In this document: piece by piece, positions 1 through 7,928 of the stretch
How the letters are laid out: each line of letters starts with the position of its first letter
How positions within the stretch are numbered: position 1 is the first letter of the stretch
NCBI GenBank assembly: GCA_002291845.1
Contig: DBAU01000062.1
Coordinates: 1 to 41,757, forward strand
Reading direction: 5' to 3'
Length of the DNA stretch: 41,757 nucleotides
Origin: Alphaproteobacteria bacterium UBA1002
GTDB lineage: Bacteria; Pseudomonadota; Alphaproteobacteria; Rickettsiales; UBA998
The notes under the pieces: model-generated
Told to the model about the DNA's origin: nothing
Databases searched by the model: none
What the model saw: only the letters and a program-made list of their open reading frames with translations
Position numbers and translations under genes: made by a program

Positions 1-451
1 AGGCCGGGAACATGACGCAATGAGACAGGGCATACCAGTAACGTATGTTCCTGTGCGAAACACAATCTTTTTGTCTTTTGCACTGGCCTGGGCAGAAGTA
101 CTCAAAGCGTATGATATTTTTCTTGGTGTCAATGCGCTGGATTACAGCGGTTATCCGGATTGCCGCCCGGAATACATCGCTGCATATGAGGAAATGGCAA
201 ACCTAGCGACAGCTTACGCACTTGGGGAAGGTAAGAAAGTACGTATTCACGCGCCATTGATCCATTTAACCAAAGCGGAGATCATACAACGCGGTATAGC
301 GCTTGGCGTGGATTATTCTGCGACCATCAGCTGCTATGATCCCACGCCGGATGGAAGGGCATGCGGAAGTTGCGATGCATGCCAGTTACGACGCAAAGGC
401 TTTGCCGATGCAGGCCTTGCTGACCCCACCCTTTACCAGGAGAAACCATGA
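1..451 (+). CDS. queC: 7-cyano-7-deazaguanine synthase QueC, 5' end outside window
   Basis: QueC converts 7-carboxy-7-deazaguanine to preQ0 with ATP and ammonia, in the queuosine pathway in the cytosol. Only the last 149 codons are present; the reading frame is open to the left edge, so the N-terminal ATP-binding loop is missing. Seen here are the family core VPVRNTIFLS, the DYSGYPDCRPE segment and a C-terminal zinc site with cysteines spaced C-X9-C-X2-C-X2-C (codons near 327-381). The methionine at 20 is internal because the family core is already under way. The stop overlaps the queF start as ATGA, so the two are probably translationally coupled. No defect is seen in the visible part. Confidence 0.95.
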   Translation, partial: GREHDAMRQGIPVTYVPVRNTIFLSFALAWAEVLKAYDIFLGVNALDYSGYPDCRPEYIAAYEEMANLATAYALGEGKKVRIHAPLIHLTKAEIIQRGIALGVDYSATISCYDPTPDGRACGSCDACQLRRKGFADAGLADPTLYQEKP

Positions 452-909
452 GTAGCATTTATGATAATCTAACACAGCTCGGGGCCAAAACACCGCTTCC
501 GGACTCACCGCAAGAGGCCGTTTTGGAGCGTGTTGCTAATCCGCACCCGGATACGCCGTATGCCGTGCGGTTTGTATGCCCTGAATTTACCTCGCTTTGC
601 CCCCTAACCGGACAACCTGATTTCGCCCATCTGGTGATTGACTACGTACCCAACCAGTGGCTGGTGGAGAGTAAGTCACTCAAGCTTTACCTTCATGCCT
701 TTCGTAACCATGGCGATTTTCATGAAGCCTGCACGGTTGGCATTGCGAAACGGCTGGTTACAGAGATAGCGCCCCACTGGCTGCGCATTGGTGGTTATTG
801 GTACCCGCGAGGCGGTATCCCGATTGATATTTTTTATCAAACAGGCACGATTCCAACAGGCGTTTGGATTCCCGATCAGGATGTACCCACCTACCGGGGT
901 CGTGGCTAG
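448..909 (+). CDS. queF: NADPH-dependent 7-cyano-7-deazaguanine reductase QueF (short, type I)
   Basis: QueF reduces the nitrile of preQ0 to the aminomethyl of preQ1, the base that Tgt inserts into tRNA. The protein is 153 aa, the size of the short unimodular class rather than the fused two-domain class of E. coli. The catalytic cysteine is Cys51 in SLCPLTGQPDF, with the proton-transfer Asp58. The family signature ESKSLKLYL lies at residues 74-82, followed by the FRNHGDFHE segment. The ATG overlaps the queC stop by 4 bases. The later pathway genes queA and tgt are in the window at 12653-13699, but in a different operon. Confidence 0.96.
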   Translation: MSSIYDNLTQLGAKTPLPDSPQEAVLERVANPHPDTPYAVRFVCPEFTSLCPLTGQPDFAHLVIDYVPNQWLVESKSLKLYLHAFRNHGDFHEACTVGIAKRLVTEIAPHWLRIGGYWYPRGGIPIDIFYQTGTIPTGVWIPDQDVPTYRGRG

Positions 910-990
910 TTCTTCCCCCGCCGCTGCAAGTGGATTGCAAAACTCCAGAAGGATATCTATGTTGTCCACAGGCATGTAGCCGAAACAGAC

Positions 991-1003
991 CACAGGAGGT
1001 GTT
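991..1003 (+). promoter_or_regulatory. Strong Shine-Dalgarno for the hypothetical gene at 1004
   Basis: AGGAGGT lies 5 nt before the ATG at 1004. It is one of the best matches to the 16S anti-SD in the window and decides the start of an otherwise unsupported gene. Confidence 0.7.
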
Positions 1004-1561
1004 ATGCGCTCGGAAGGCATTGCGGAGCCCCGTTTTTCGCAGGACGTCGCAAATTCCAAAGTCAATAGTGGGACTGAAGCATCCCCTGTATCAGCCGCGA
1101 CAGATCAGCCAGCCGCAGCAACAAAACGCGAATCTGCACGGGCGATTCTGCCTGTTGCGCCCGTACCGCTGGTAAGCGGCGACACACTTGTGGTGATAAC
1201 TGCTATGGCCTCTGCTCATGGGGAGAATGCTTCAACGGAGGATGATCAATCTGCTGAGAGCCCCGTCTTTGCAGCACGTGGAGCCATTGCCGAAAATCCA
1301 TCCTTGGGCACCTTACCATTTGGACGCCTGGTTTCTGCCATAGCCCGTGGCTTTGATCCCACCAGCCTTCTTACCGAAGCACCACGTGCATCCTCTCCTG
1401 ATGGTACTGCTGCTGAAGATGCAGAAATCAATGCGCCCGACCCCTCTTCACTTCCGCCACAAAGCGTCTCGACAAGAGGGCCGGTCTTAACAGTTGCCGC
1501 CGCGGTGGTCTCCAACTTAACCCCGGAAGAGCTCGCCCGTCTCCAGACACTTTATGCTTAA
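1004..1561 (+). CDS. Hypothetical Ala/Ser/Pro-rich protein downstream of queF
   Basis: I do not recognise this 185-aa protein. It is rich in Ala, Ser, Pro, Thr and Glu, with no signal peptide, membrane span or cysteine pattern, and is probably largely disordered. The only ordered-looking parts are around residues 90-125 (TLPFGRLVSAIARGFDPTSLL) and the C-terminus, ending in TPEELARLQTLYA, which looks like a short amphipathic helix. A strong ribosome binding site, AGGAGGT, sits 5 nt before the ATG, which is the main argument that it is translated. It follows queF by 94 bp on the same strand and ends 22 bp from the convergent dehydrogenase. It could be a lineage-specific protein or an N-terminal remnant of something longer. 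Confidence 0.6.
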   Translation: MRSEGIAEPRFSQDVANSKVNSGTEASPVSAATDQPAAATKRESARAILPVAPVPLVSGDTLVVITAMASAHGENASTEDDQSAESPVFAARGAIAENPSLGTLPFGRLVSAIARGFDPTSLLTEAPRASSPDGTAAEDAEINAPDPSSLPPQSVSTRGPVLTVAAAVVSNLTPEELARLQTLYA

Positions 1562-1583
1562 AATTTGCATTTGAGTACGAAGA

Positions 1584-2762
1584 TTAGCCCGCTTCAAGAT
1601 CTAGAAATGTAAAGCGATCGCGGGTGAGGTGCGCCATTCGGCAAGCTAGGCTGTACGCTTCGTTATCCAGACCTAGCGCCTCTGGCGATGTAGCAACGCC
1701 TGCCGCTTCCAGCACGTCTTCGACACGCGTAGGCGTTAAAAATTGGGGGTAAATGGCTTTGCGCGCTTCCTGCCAACGTTCAGGTAAATGCGTAAGAGCC
1801 TTACTCCATAGCTCACGCTTTTTTTGAACACCTGCAAGTACGGCATCATTCCTCAAAGCTGGCGGCAAAGCTTCTTCACCTTCAAGCCTCAGCCGCAACA
1901 CCGTTTGAGATAAGCAAGCTTCTTGCCGTCGTGCCATGTGCAAGGTTGTCACTGCAATCAATTCGCCGTGGTATGGTAACGCGCCTCCTGCACATAACTG
2001 CTCATAGGTATGCGCGATCATATGCTCTCCTTGACTGGCAGGATAGGACCCTCCAGCTAACGTCATGCCTTCACCGGAAGCGAGCAACGTACGCATCAGA
2101 CAGGCAATGGCGTCTGGGTCTCGTTTTGCCAGCTGCATACTTTTAGCAAATAAAAGTGGTTCATCCTCTGCCAGCAACGCAAATGGACGTGAATCATACG
2201 GGGTGCCAAGCAGATGATGAGATAATAGCCAGTCCGCTTGGGCGGTACTGCGGCAGATTGAATCACCCAATCCACTACGGATCAGGCGCAGCGGTGCTTC
2301 TGCGACGACCTCCAAATCAACTAGGACCGCCATCGGCGGTGCTGCTGGCACGCTCTCTTTTCGTAGGACACCGTTGCAACTTTCAACATAAAACGATGCA
2401 TTTGCCGATACATATCCGTTCATAGAAGGCGCGGTTGGAAAAACCACGTAGGGTTTTTCCGACAAAAAAGCTGCACGCTTACACAAATCATTGATCGTTC
2501 CACTTCCCACGGCAACGTAAGCGACGCAATCAGACGCTTGGGATTGAAGCAAAGCAAGCTCTGCAACAGCAGGTTTGGGGTGGCTAGGCAGGGCGACGGG
2601 CTGCACCCGCAGCGATGGCATGGCCTGCAATACACGATGCGCGAGTACAGAATAGGTCTCAGGGTCAAAAACCACAGCCAGCCTGCCTTCAGGGAAAGCA
2701 GCATCGAGTAGGGATTTCTCCTTGCCTTTGAGCGTCCGCTCCAGCACGATACGCGGCATCAT
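1584..2762 (-). CDS. sn-Glycerol-1-phosphate dehydrogenase (AraM/EgsA family)
   Basis: This 392-aa protein belongs to the dehydroquinate-synthase/iron-alcohol-dehydrogenase fold group. The known members AraM (Bacillus) and EgsA (archaea) reduce dihydroxyacetone phosphate to sn-glycerol-1-phosphate with NAD(P)H. Visible features are the dinucleotide-binding GSGTINDLCKRAA at residues 86-98, TAPSMNGYVSANAS near 110-123, and metal ligands of the family in GLGDS (Asp167), GEHMIAH (His247/His251) and YHGE (His265). Length agrees with the bacterial family. It is a single gene between the hypothetical at 1561 and divergent mltB, only 24 bp away, so any promoter lies partly inside mltB. The physiological product in this organism is not evident, because no geranylgeranylglyceryl- or heptaprenylglyceryl-phosphate synthase is in the window. 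ATG at 2762 or 2759 both fit. Confidence 0.85.
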   Translation of the reverse strand: MMPRIVLERTLKGKEKSLLDAAFPEGRLAVVFDPETYSVLAHRVLQAMPSLRVQPVALPSHPKPAVAELALLQSQASDCVAYVAVGSGTINDLCKRAAFLSEKPYVVFPTAPSMNGYVSANASFYVESCNGVLRKESVPAAPPMAVLVDLEVVAEAPLRLIRSGLGDSICRSTAQADWLLSHHLLGTPYDSRPFALLAEDEPLLFAKSMQLAKRDPDAIACLMRTLLASGEGMTLAGGSYPASQGEHMIAHTYEQLCAGGALPYHGELIAVTTLHMARRQEACLSQTVLRLRLEGEEALPPALRNDAVLAGVQKKRELWSKALTHLPERWQEARKAIYPQFLTPTRVEDVLEAAGVATSPEALGLDNEAYSLACRMAHLTRDRFTFLDLEAG

Positions 2763-2786
2763 TTTTTCATCAAAACGGTGATAAGC

Positions 2787-3764
2787 ATGAATCGTCTGCG
2801 TTTTTTAATCGGATTTGCATTTGCCTGCATTCTTTTTATGGCTCCTGCCGCACAGGCCAATGATAAGCCTGTGGGATTATGGGTGCAGGAATTCAAGCAG
2901 GAAGCCCGGAACTTAGGGATTTCAGAGGCGTTACTTGAAGAAACGTTTGAGCATTTTGAACCCAACCCGCGCATCATTACACTGGATCGGAAACAACCCG
3001 AAGGGACAATTACTTTTACAAAGTATCTCTCCAACGTTGTGACGCCCCAAAGAATTAAGGAAGGCCAGCGTCTATATATGGAGAATCGGGATCTTCTGGA
3101 GAAGATTGGCAAAAAATACGGTGTGCAGCCGCGCTTCATTGTTGCCCTGTGGGGGATTGAAACAAGCTACGGAAAGGTCACTGGTAATTTTAATGTTCCG
3201 CACGCCCTTGCAACATTAGCTTATGATGGCAGGCGCGCAGATTTCTTTCGCGCAGAACTTCTGAAATCGCTGCAAATCATAGAGGCCGGGCATATTCGCT
3301 TTCATCAAATGAAGGGCTCATGGGCCGGTGCTATGGGCCAATCACAATTTATGCCATCCAGCTTTCTAAATTTTGCTGTGGATGAAAACGGCGATGGGCG
3401 CAAAGATATTTGGAATACAAAAGCCGATATTTTTGGCTCTATTGCAAATTATCTGAAAACGAATGGATGGAATGATGCGCTGACCTGGGGGCGCCCTGTG
3501 CGTCTGCCTGCAGACTTCAAAAGGGAGCTCGCTGATATTAAAACTTTCCGACCATTAAATGAGTGGCGTGCCATGGGTGTACGGCAAATCGATGGTCGAG
3601 CCTTACCCCCTCGAGATATTAGCGCCGCCGTGATGTATCCAGGCAAACCGGAGGAGGGTGCTTATCTCATTTATCAAAATTTTCCTGTGATTTTGCATTG
3701 GAATCGCTCGCGTTATTTTGCAACGGCGGTTGGAATGCTGGCTGATAGGATTTATGGGCAATGA
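2787..3764 (+). CDS. mltB: Lytic murein transglycosylase, MltB family
   Basis: This periplasmic enzyme cleaves the MurNAc-GlcNAc bond of peptidoglycan with formation of 1,6-anhydroMurNAc. A signal peptide is clear: MNRLR, a hydrophobic stretch, then AAQA-N near residue 24. The SLT_2 catalytic domain follows, with the catalytic Glu in WGIETSYG (about residue 125) and the substrate-groove motifs MGQSQFMPSSF and DIFGSIANYL. ATG 2787 is preferred over the in-frame GTG at 2778 because GGTGA lies 5 nt upstream and the signal peptide then begins correctly. With 325 aa and no C-terminal peptidoglycan-binding domain visible, it is the short form. Its stop overlaps the next ATG (ATGA), starting the mltB-rlpA-dacA-tmk operon. 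Confidence 0.93.
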   Translation: MNRLRFLIGFAFACILFMAPAAQANDKPVGLWVQEFKQEARNLGISEALLEETFEHFEPNPRIITLDRKQPEGTITFTKYLSNVVTPQRIKEGQRLYMENRDLLEKIGKKYGVQPRFIVALWGIETSYGKVTGNFNVPHALATLAYDGRRADFFRAELLKSLQIIEAGHIRFHQMKGSWAGAMGQSQFMPSSFLNFAVDENGDGRKDIWNTKADIFGSIANYLKTNGWNDALTWGRPVRLPADFKRELADIKTFRPLNEWRAMGVRQIDGRALPPRDISAAVMYPGKPEEGAYLIYQNFPVILHWNRSRYFATAVGMLADRIYGQ

Positions 3765-4723
3765 TGAGTAGATGGATAGTGTTATTGGGCATGTTATTGC
3801 TTGCGGCTTGCAGCAAGGGAGGCCCATCACCGTATGAGGGAACCAAAGGACCCGTGGGGGTAAAGCTGGGCAAGCCATACACCGTTCTTGGGCAATATTA
3901 TGAACCAAAATACGACCCAAATTATCAGGAGGAAGGCATCGCCTCTTGGTATGGCCCTGGGTTTCATGGCCGGATGACGGCCAGTGGCGAAGAATTTGAT
4001 ACCTCAGAAATGACCTGCGCCCATCGCACCCTACCCATGCCATCACTGGTGCGCGTGGAAAATTTAGATAATGGTCGTGAAGCCATCGTGCGTGTGAATG
4101 ACCGGGGCCCATTCGCCAAAAGCCGCATTATAGATCTTTCCTCCGCCGCAGCAGACCGCCTAGGGGTAAAGAGCACAGGTACCGCCCGTGTGCGGGTGAC
4201 TTACCTGAAAGAGGAAACGGAAGATTATATCGCTGATCTTGGATTGGATATGCCTGAATGGATGCGAGGTGGAGGCAGTCAGTATGCACAGCACAGCATG
4301 CCTTCAACCACGTCTCCACGGATGCGTTTAGAAGAGCAAAGCGAAGCGGCACCGTTAATGCCAGCCACCGTTATGGCGAGTGATCTTCCTCCGCCTGAAA
4401 TGTCCGGGCGTGCGCAAGTGTCTAAGAGCGAAGATAGCAAACCAAATGTGCCATCCATTCGTGCGTCCTACACGCCGATTGTGCCGGAGTCTGCGTCAAG
4501 CTACTCTGTGCAAACAGGTTCCTTCACCGCTCGGAAAAACGCTGAGTCGCATGCAAGCACACTCGCACAACTGGGACAGTCTGCCATCCGGGAGGTTATC
4601 GTAAACGGAAAACAATTCTTCCGTGTTAGCTTTGGTCCGGTTTCTACGGCAGCACAAGCGCAACAAATGCTTGAACAGGCGCGCGCGCTCGGCTTTACTG
4701 ATGCTCGAATTCTTGTGAACTAA
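3761..4723 (+). CDS. rlpA: RlpA-like lipoprotein with DPBB and SPOR domains
   Basis: RlpA-type proteins are outer-membrane lipoproteins that act on glycan strands lacking stem peptides at the division septum. The sequence shows a short lipoprotein signal peptide with lipobox LLAAC (Cys about residue 17). A double-psi beta-barrel domain runs from about residue 58 to 150, with GIASWYGPGFHGRMTASGE and RVNDRGPF. A variable Pro/Ser linker follows, then a C-terminal SPOR domain (about 247-320, SYSVQTGSFTARKNA onward) for binding denuded septal glycan. It is 320 aa, overlaps mltB by 4 bases and is followed 22 bp later by a DD-carboxypeptidase, so the operon is devoted to septal or side-wall peptidoglycan remodelling. 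Confidence 0.93.
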   Translation: MMSRWIVLLGMLLLAACSKGGPSPYEGTKGPVGVKLGKPYTVLGQYYEPKYDPNYQEEGIASWYGPGFHGRMTASGEEFDTSEMTCAHRTLPMPSLVRVENLDNGREAIVRVNDRGPFAKSRIIDLSSAAADRLGVKSTGTARVRVTYLKEETEDYIADLGLDMPEWMRGGGSQYAQHSMPSTTSPRMRLEEQSEAAPLMPATVMASDLPPPEMSGRAQVSKSEDSKPNVPSIRASYTPIVPESASSYSVQTGSFTARKNAESHASTLAQLGQSAIREVIVNGKQFFRVSFGPVSTAAQAQQMLEQARALGFTDARILVN

Positions 4724-4745
4724 CTGTATTTTGAGGTCTCTTCTC

Positions 4746-5891
4746 ATGCGTTTTCTGGTGCTGTTTTTGACGTGTGCTGCACTTTGTGCTCCGGCATTTG
4801 CGTTTGAAACCAAAGCTAAACAGGCTGTCATTCTGGATTATGAAACCAAAGCCGTACTCTATGAAAAATCGGCGTACGATCCGATGTATCCAGCATCGAT
4901 GACCAAGATGCTGACCACCTACATCCTTACCGATGAGCTGGCAAAAGGTAAGGTGAAGTTAGAGGATACATTCTACATCAGTGAGAATGCATGGCAGCAG
5001 GGAAACCCACAGCTCCGTGCTGGCTCCAATATGTTTGTTGAGTTGCATTCCGATGTGAAGGTCGAAGACCTACTGCGCGGCATCATCATTCAATCAGGCA
5101 ATGATGCGTGCATCGCGGTTGCTGAAGGGCTTGCAGGGTCCGTCACGGCGTTTGCTGACCGTATGAACAAGGTGGCCAAAGAGCTGGGCATGACGGCGAC
5201 GAATTTCGTCAATCCCGATGGCTGGCCAGATCCAGCACATGTCACCACGGCGCACGATCTTGCCATGCTCGCATGGCACATCATTCATGATCATCCGGAA
5301 TATTATCATTATTATTCTGAGCCAGAGTTCACGTATAACGGCATTCGCCAGTATAATCGAAACTTGCTTTTGGGCCGCAAAGGAAACTTTACCGTGGACG
5401 GCTTGAAAACCGGGCACACCGAGGCCTCGGGCTACGGTCTGACCGTCTCCGGTATTGACAAAAATGGTCGCCGCCTGATTGCGGTGGTCAATGGCTTGTC
5501 CAGCATTAAAGAACGAGCGGAAGAAGCTGCGTCGGTGCTTGGTTATGGCTTCGCGAATTTCGAGCTGAGTAAAGTACTGAGCGCGGGTCAGAAAATTGAA
5601 AGCCTGCCTGTGCATTTTGGTGCAAGCAAAACGGTAACCGTAGTAGCCGAGAATGATGTCTCCATCAATCTGCCGCGCTCAGGGCGTGAAGAGACCACCT
5701 TTACCTTACGCTATGAGGGGCCCATCGCCGCGCCGATCGCCAAAGGAAGCAAAATCGCGGAGCTGGTCGTAAAGCCACTAAACATGCCGGAACAGGTCAT
5801 TCCGCTAGTGGCGGGCGAAGATGTTCCCAAAGCCGGCTTTTTCCGCCGTGCGCTGCTAAACATCAAAGCTATGGCTGGTGTAGGTGGCTGA
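4746..5891 (+). CDS. dacA: D-alanyl-D-alanine carboxypeptidase (PBP5/6 type)
   Basis: This enzyme removes the terminal D-Ala from peptidoglycan pentapeptides in the periplasm. A signal peptide ends near CAPAFA-FETK. All three penicillin-binding motifs are present: SMTK with the nucleophile at about residue 51, SGN at about 117-119 and KTG at about 221-223. The C-terminal beta-rich domain of the PBP5 class follows from about residue 270, ending with a possible amphipathic anchor (FFRRALLNIKAMAG). ATG 4746 is preferred over the in-frame TTG at 4731, since GAGGT stands 8 nt before it and the signal peptide then has normal length. The 3' end overlaps tmk by 8 bases. Confidence 0.95.
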   Translation: MRFLVLFLTCAALCAPAFAFETKAKQAVILDYETKAVLYEKSAYDPMYPASMTKMLTTYILTDELAKGKVKLEDTFYISENAWQQGNPQLRAGSNMFVELHSDVKVEDLLRGIIIQSGNDACIAVAEGLAGSVTAFADRMNKVAKELGMTATNFVNPDGWPDPAHVTTAHDLAMLAWHIIHDHPEYYHYYSEPEFTYNGIRQYNRNLLLGRKGNFTVDGLKTGHTEASGYGLTVSGIDKNGRRLIAVVNGLSSIKERAEEAASVLGYGFANFELSKVLSAGQKIESLPVHFGASKTVTVVAENDVSINLPRSGREETTFTLRYEGPIAAPIAKGSKIAELVVKPLNMPEQVIPLVAGEDVPKAGFFRRALLNIKAMAGVGG

Positions 5892-6531
5892 TCTGCCTTC
5901 GCGTGGCTGCTTTATTACGTTTGAAGGCGGCGAAGGCAGCGGCAAATCAACCCAGGCCAAGCAACTGCATGAAGCGTTGCAATCCCGCGGCATTCCCTGC
6001 CATCTCACACGCGAGCCGGGGGGCGAGGAGGGGGCCGAAGCCATCCGTCGCTTACTGGTAGAAGGCGATCCAGACCGCTGGGAGCCTGTTAGCGAACTCC
6101 TGCTTTTTCTTGCCGCCCGCTTACAGCATTACCAGCGTATTATTGCCCCGGCGCTGGCCCAAGGCCGCTGGGTGATCTGTGACCGCTTTCATGATTCCAC
6201 CCGCATCTATCAGGGCATTGCACGCGGTCTTTCCCTGGCTTATTGCGATCAGCTCTACGCTGCGATCCTGGGGAATACACGGCCTGATCTGACGTTTTAT
6301 TTTGACATCGACCCGCGCGTGGGACTAGCGCGCTCTACAAAACGCAACCATCATGAGACACGTTTTGAGTCACTGGAATTGTCATTTCATGAAAAGGTCC
6401 GTGCCGGATTTCTGCATGCGGCAGCAGCCGAGCCACAGCGATTTTGCGTGATTAATGTCGAAGGCCTCACCATCCCCAAAGTACATGAGGCGGTGCTAGC
6501 TCAGCTTAGCACAATCTCCATGCCATCGTAG
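5884..6531 (+). CDS. tmk: Thymidylate kinase
   Basis: Tmk phosphorylates dTMP to dTDP for DNA synthesis. The P-loop GGEGSGKST is at residues 15-23, the dTMP-binding segment LTREPGG near 41-47, and the DRF-type motif DRFHDSTRIYQG starts at Asp100. The LID region carries RSTKRNHHETRFE near 155-167. The start is a GTG that overlaps the dacA stop by 8 bases; no better in-frame start keeps the P-loop intact. At 215 aa it is the usual length. In most alphaproteobacteria holB follows tmk directly. Here tmk instead runs into a convergent metallohydrolase, with which it shares 31 bases. Confidence 0.95.
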   Translation: MADLPSRGCFITFEGGEGSGKSTQAKQLHEALQSRGIPCHLTREPGGEEGAEAIRRLLVEGDPDRWEPVSELLLFLAARLQHYQRIIAPALAQGRWVICDRFHDSTRIYQGIARGLSLAYCDQLYAAILGNTRPDLTFYFDIDPRVGLARSTKRNHHETRFESLELSFHEKVRAGFLHAAAAEPQRFCVINVEGLTIPKVHEAVLAQLSTISMPS

Positions 6532-7292
6532 CCCGGCTCTACACCCTCGGGAAGTTCCGCCTTCAGTGCATCATAATCAAACTCATGACTCATATGCGTG
6601 AGGATGGCACGCTTCGGTTTCACCTGAGAAATCCATTCCAACGTCAAATCCAGATGTGCATGCGTCGGGGAAGCCCCACGACGCAGGCAGTCCACAATCC
6701 ATACCTCTACGCCTTCCAGTATCTCACGGGCTTTGTCTGGCAGATGATGCACGTCGGTGGAATACGCAAAATTGCCGACGCGAAGCCCCAGCGTGGTAAG
6801 TTTCCCATGCATCTGCGGGAAAGGCTGTACACGCATATTGCCGACACTAAACGCTGTCCAATTCTCTACATCGACCAAATGCGCTTCAAGGGCAGGGCGG
6901 AACCAGCCATATTCAGGCACCGGCGGCTTAAACGCATAGCTAAAACGCGGCACAATCTCTTCCATTGCCACTGGATCACCGTAAGCGGGAATCACACTGC
7001 CGCGGTGAAAATTCAATGGACGCAAATCGTCAATGCCGTGGCAGTGATCCGCATGGGCATGAGTAAAGCAAATGGCATCTACCGTTCGTATGTCATGGCG
7101 AAGGCATTGCTGGCGAAGATCCGGCGAGGTATCGACCAGCAGACGCTGGCCCTCTTGCTCAATCAGGATCGACACCCGCGTGCGCTGGTTTTTAGGATTA
7201 TCGGAGCGGCACACGGCGCAGTCACAGCCGATTAACGGCACACCCGCCGAGGCACCACAACCCAACACTCTGATTTTTATGTCATTACCCAT
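6501..7292 (-). CDS. MBL-fold metallohydrolase, PhnP-like
   Basis: This 263-aa protein is a metallo-beta-lactamase-fold phosphodiesterase/hydrolase related to PhnP. The catalytic metal motif THAHADHCHG is at about residues 77-86. It also has a cysteine trio CDCAVC (residues 23-28), like the structural zinc site of PhnP. Further metal ligands are probably His in QMHGK, Asp in YSTDV and a late His in ILTHMSH. ATG 7292 is preferred over an in-frame TTG at 7301. It belongs to the set found after tatD in many alphaproteobacteria, where its substrate is unknown. Its 3' end overlaps tmk by 31 bases in the convergent direction, which argues for a rearrangement junction here. Confidence 0.9.
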   Translation of the reverse strand: MGNDIKIRVLGCGASAGVPLIGCDCAVCRSDNPKNQRTRVSILIEQEGQRLLVDTSPDLRQQCLRHDIRTVDAICFTHAHADHCHGIDDLRPLNFHRGSVIPAYGDPVAMEEIVPRFSYAFKPPVPEYGWFRPALEAHLVDVENWTAFSVGNMRVQPFPQMHGKLTTLGLRVGNFAYSTDVHHLPDKAREILEGVEVWIVDCLRRGASPTHAHLDLTLEWISQVKPKRAILTHMSHEFDYDALKAELPEGVEPGYDGMEIVLS

Positions 7293-7355
7293 ATGCGTCA
7301 AAAATACTTAATAATCTTTCGGTAGTATTATGATAACTAAAACAAGGAAAACATC

Positions 7356-7925
7356 ATGAGTGATATCGCCTGCCAATCACGCGAATCAATGATTCGGCGT
7401 ATGCAAACTAACTTGAACGTGGAGCGGCAGCAAGCAGGCTTACCTCCTATTGGTGTCGACGGGCAATGGGGCCCTCAAACGGCTGGTGCCCTGCGCTTGG
7501 CACTTATTGCACGCGGCGAACCGTGCAATATGACCGCTGACGATGCCACCGCCAGCTTTAACGAGTTTTATAACCGCCATACCGCCATCTGTCAGCGCTT
7601 TGGGAGAGATCCAGACACTTTCACGCCCATAGCACCTAACTATGCGCGCGCGCAGAGCTGCGTTGCCGGGACAGCCCCTACACCACCAGCGATACCGCCG
7701 CACCTGCTTCCTCCTTCTTTGCTGCCAGCGCCGCCCACTCACCGGCCGTGGGACGAGCATCCCGTCGGGGTTTCTCCTCGCCCGGGTGGCGGGGGATTTA
7801 ATGTGCCAGGGGGTGTACATATTCAAGGACGCCCAGGAGGCCAAGGCACCACCACTATCAGCCCCTCACAGACACCTGGAGGTCACTGGGGTGGAGGCCC
7901 ATGGGGCGGCACTGGACGCTGGTAA
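7356..7925 (+). CDS. Hypothetical protein, peptidoglycan-binding-like N-terminus, Pro/Gly-rich tail
   Basis: The N-terminal 50 residues contain GVDGQWGPQTAGALRLAL, the turn-and-helix pattern of PG_binding_1 repeats (GxDGxxGPxTxxAL). No signal peptide precedes it. Four cysteines lie at about residues 6, 57, 79 and 103. From about residue 107 the chain becomes Pro-rich, then Gly/Trp-rich and ends GGHWGGGPWGGTGRW, typical of a disordered tail. AAGGAAA stands 6 nt before the ATG. It is the only plus-strand gene inside an otherwise minus-strand block (metallohydrolase, tatD, metG, holB), and its stop lies 3 bp from the end of tatD. The domain call is tentative; the function is unknown. Confidence 0.6.
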   Translation: MSDIACQSRESMIRRMQTNLNVERQQAGLPPIGVDGQWGPQTAGALRLALIARGEPCNMTADDATASFNEFYNRHTAICQRFGRDPDTFTPIAPNYARAQSCVAGTAPTPPAIPPHLLPPSLLPAPPTHRPWDEHPVGVSPRPGGGGFNVPGGVHIQGRPGGQGTTTISPSQTPGGHWGGGPWGGTGRW

Positions 7926-7928
7926 ACG

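Noticed and set aside
676..1065. Minus-strand frames opposite queF
   Set aside because: They are antisense to a gene with complete QueF motifs and show no family resemblance.
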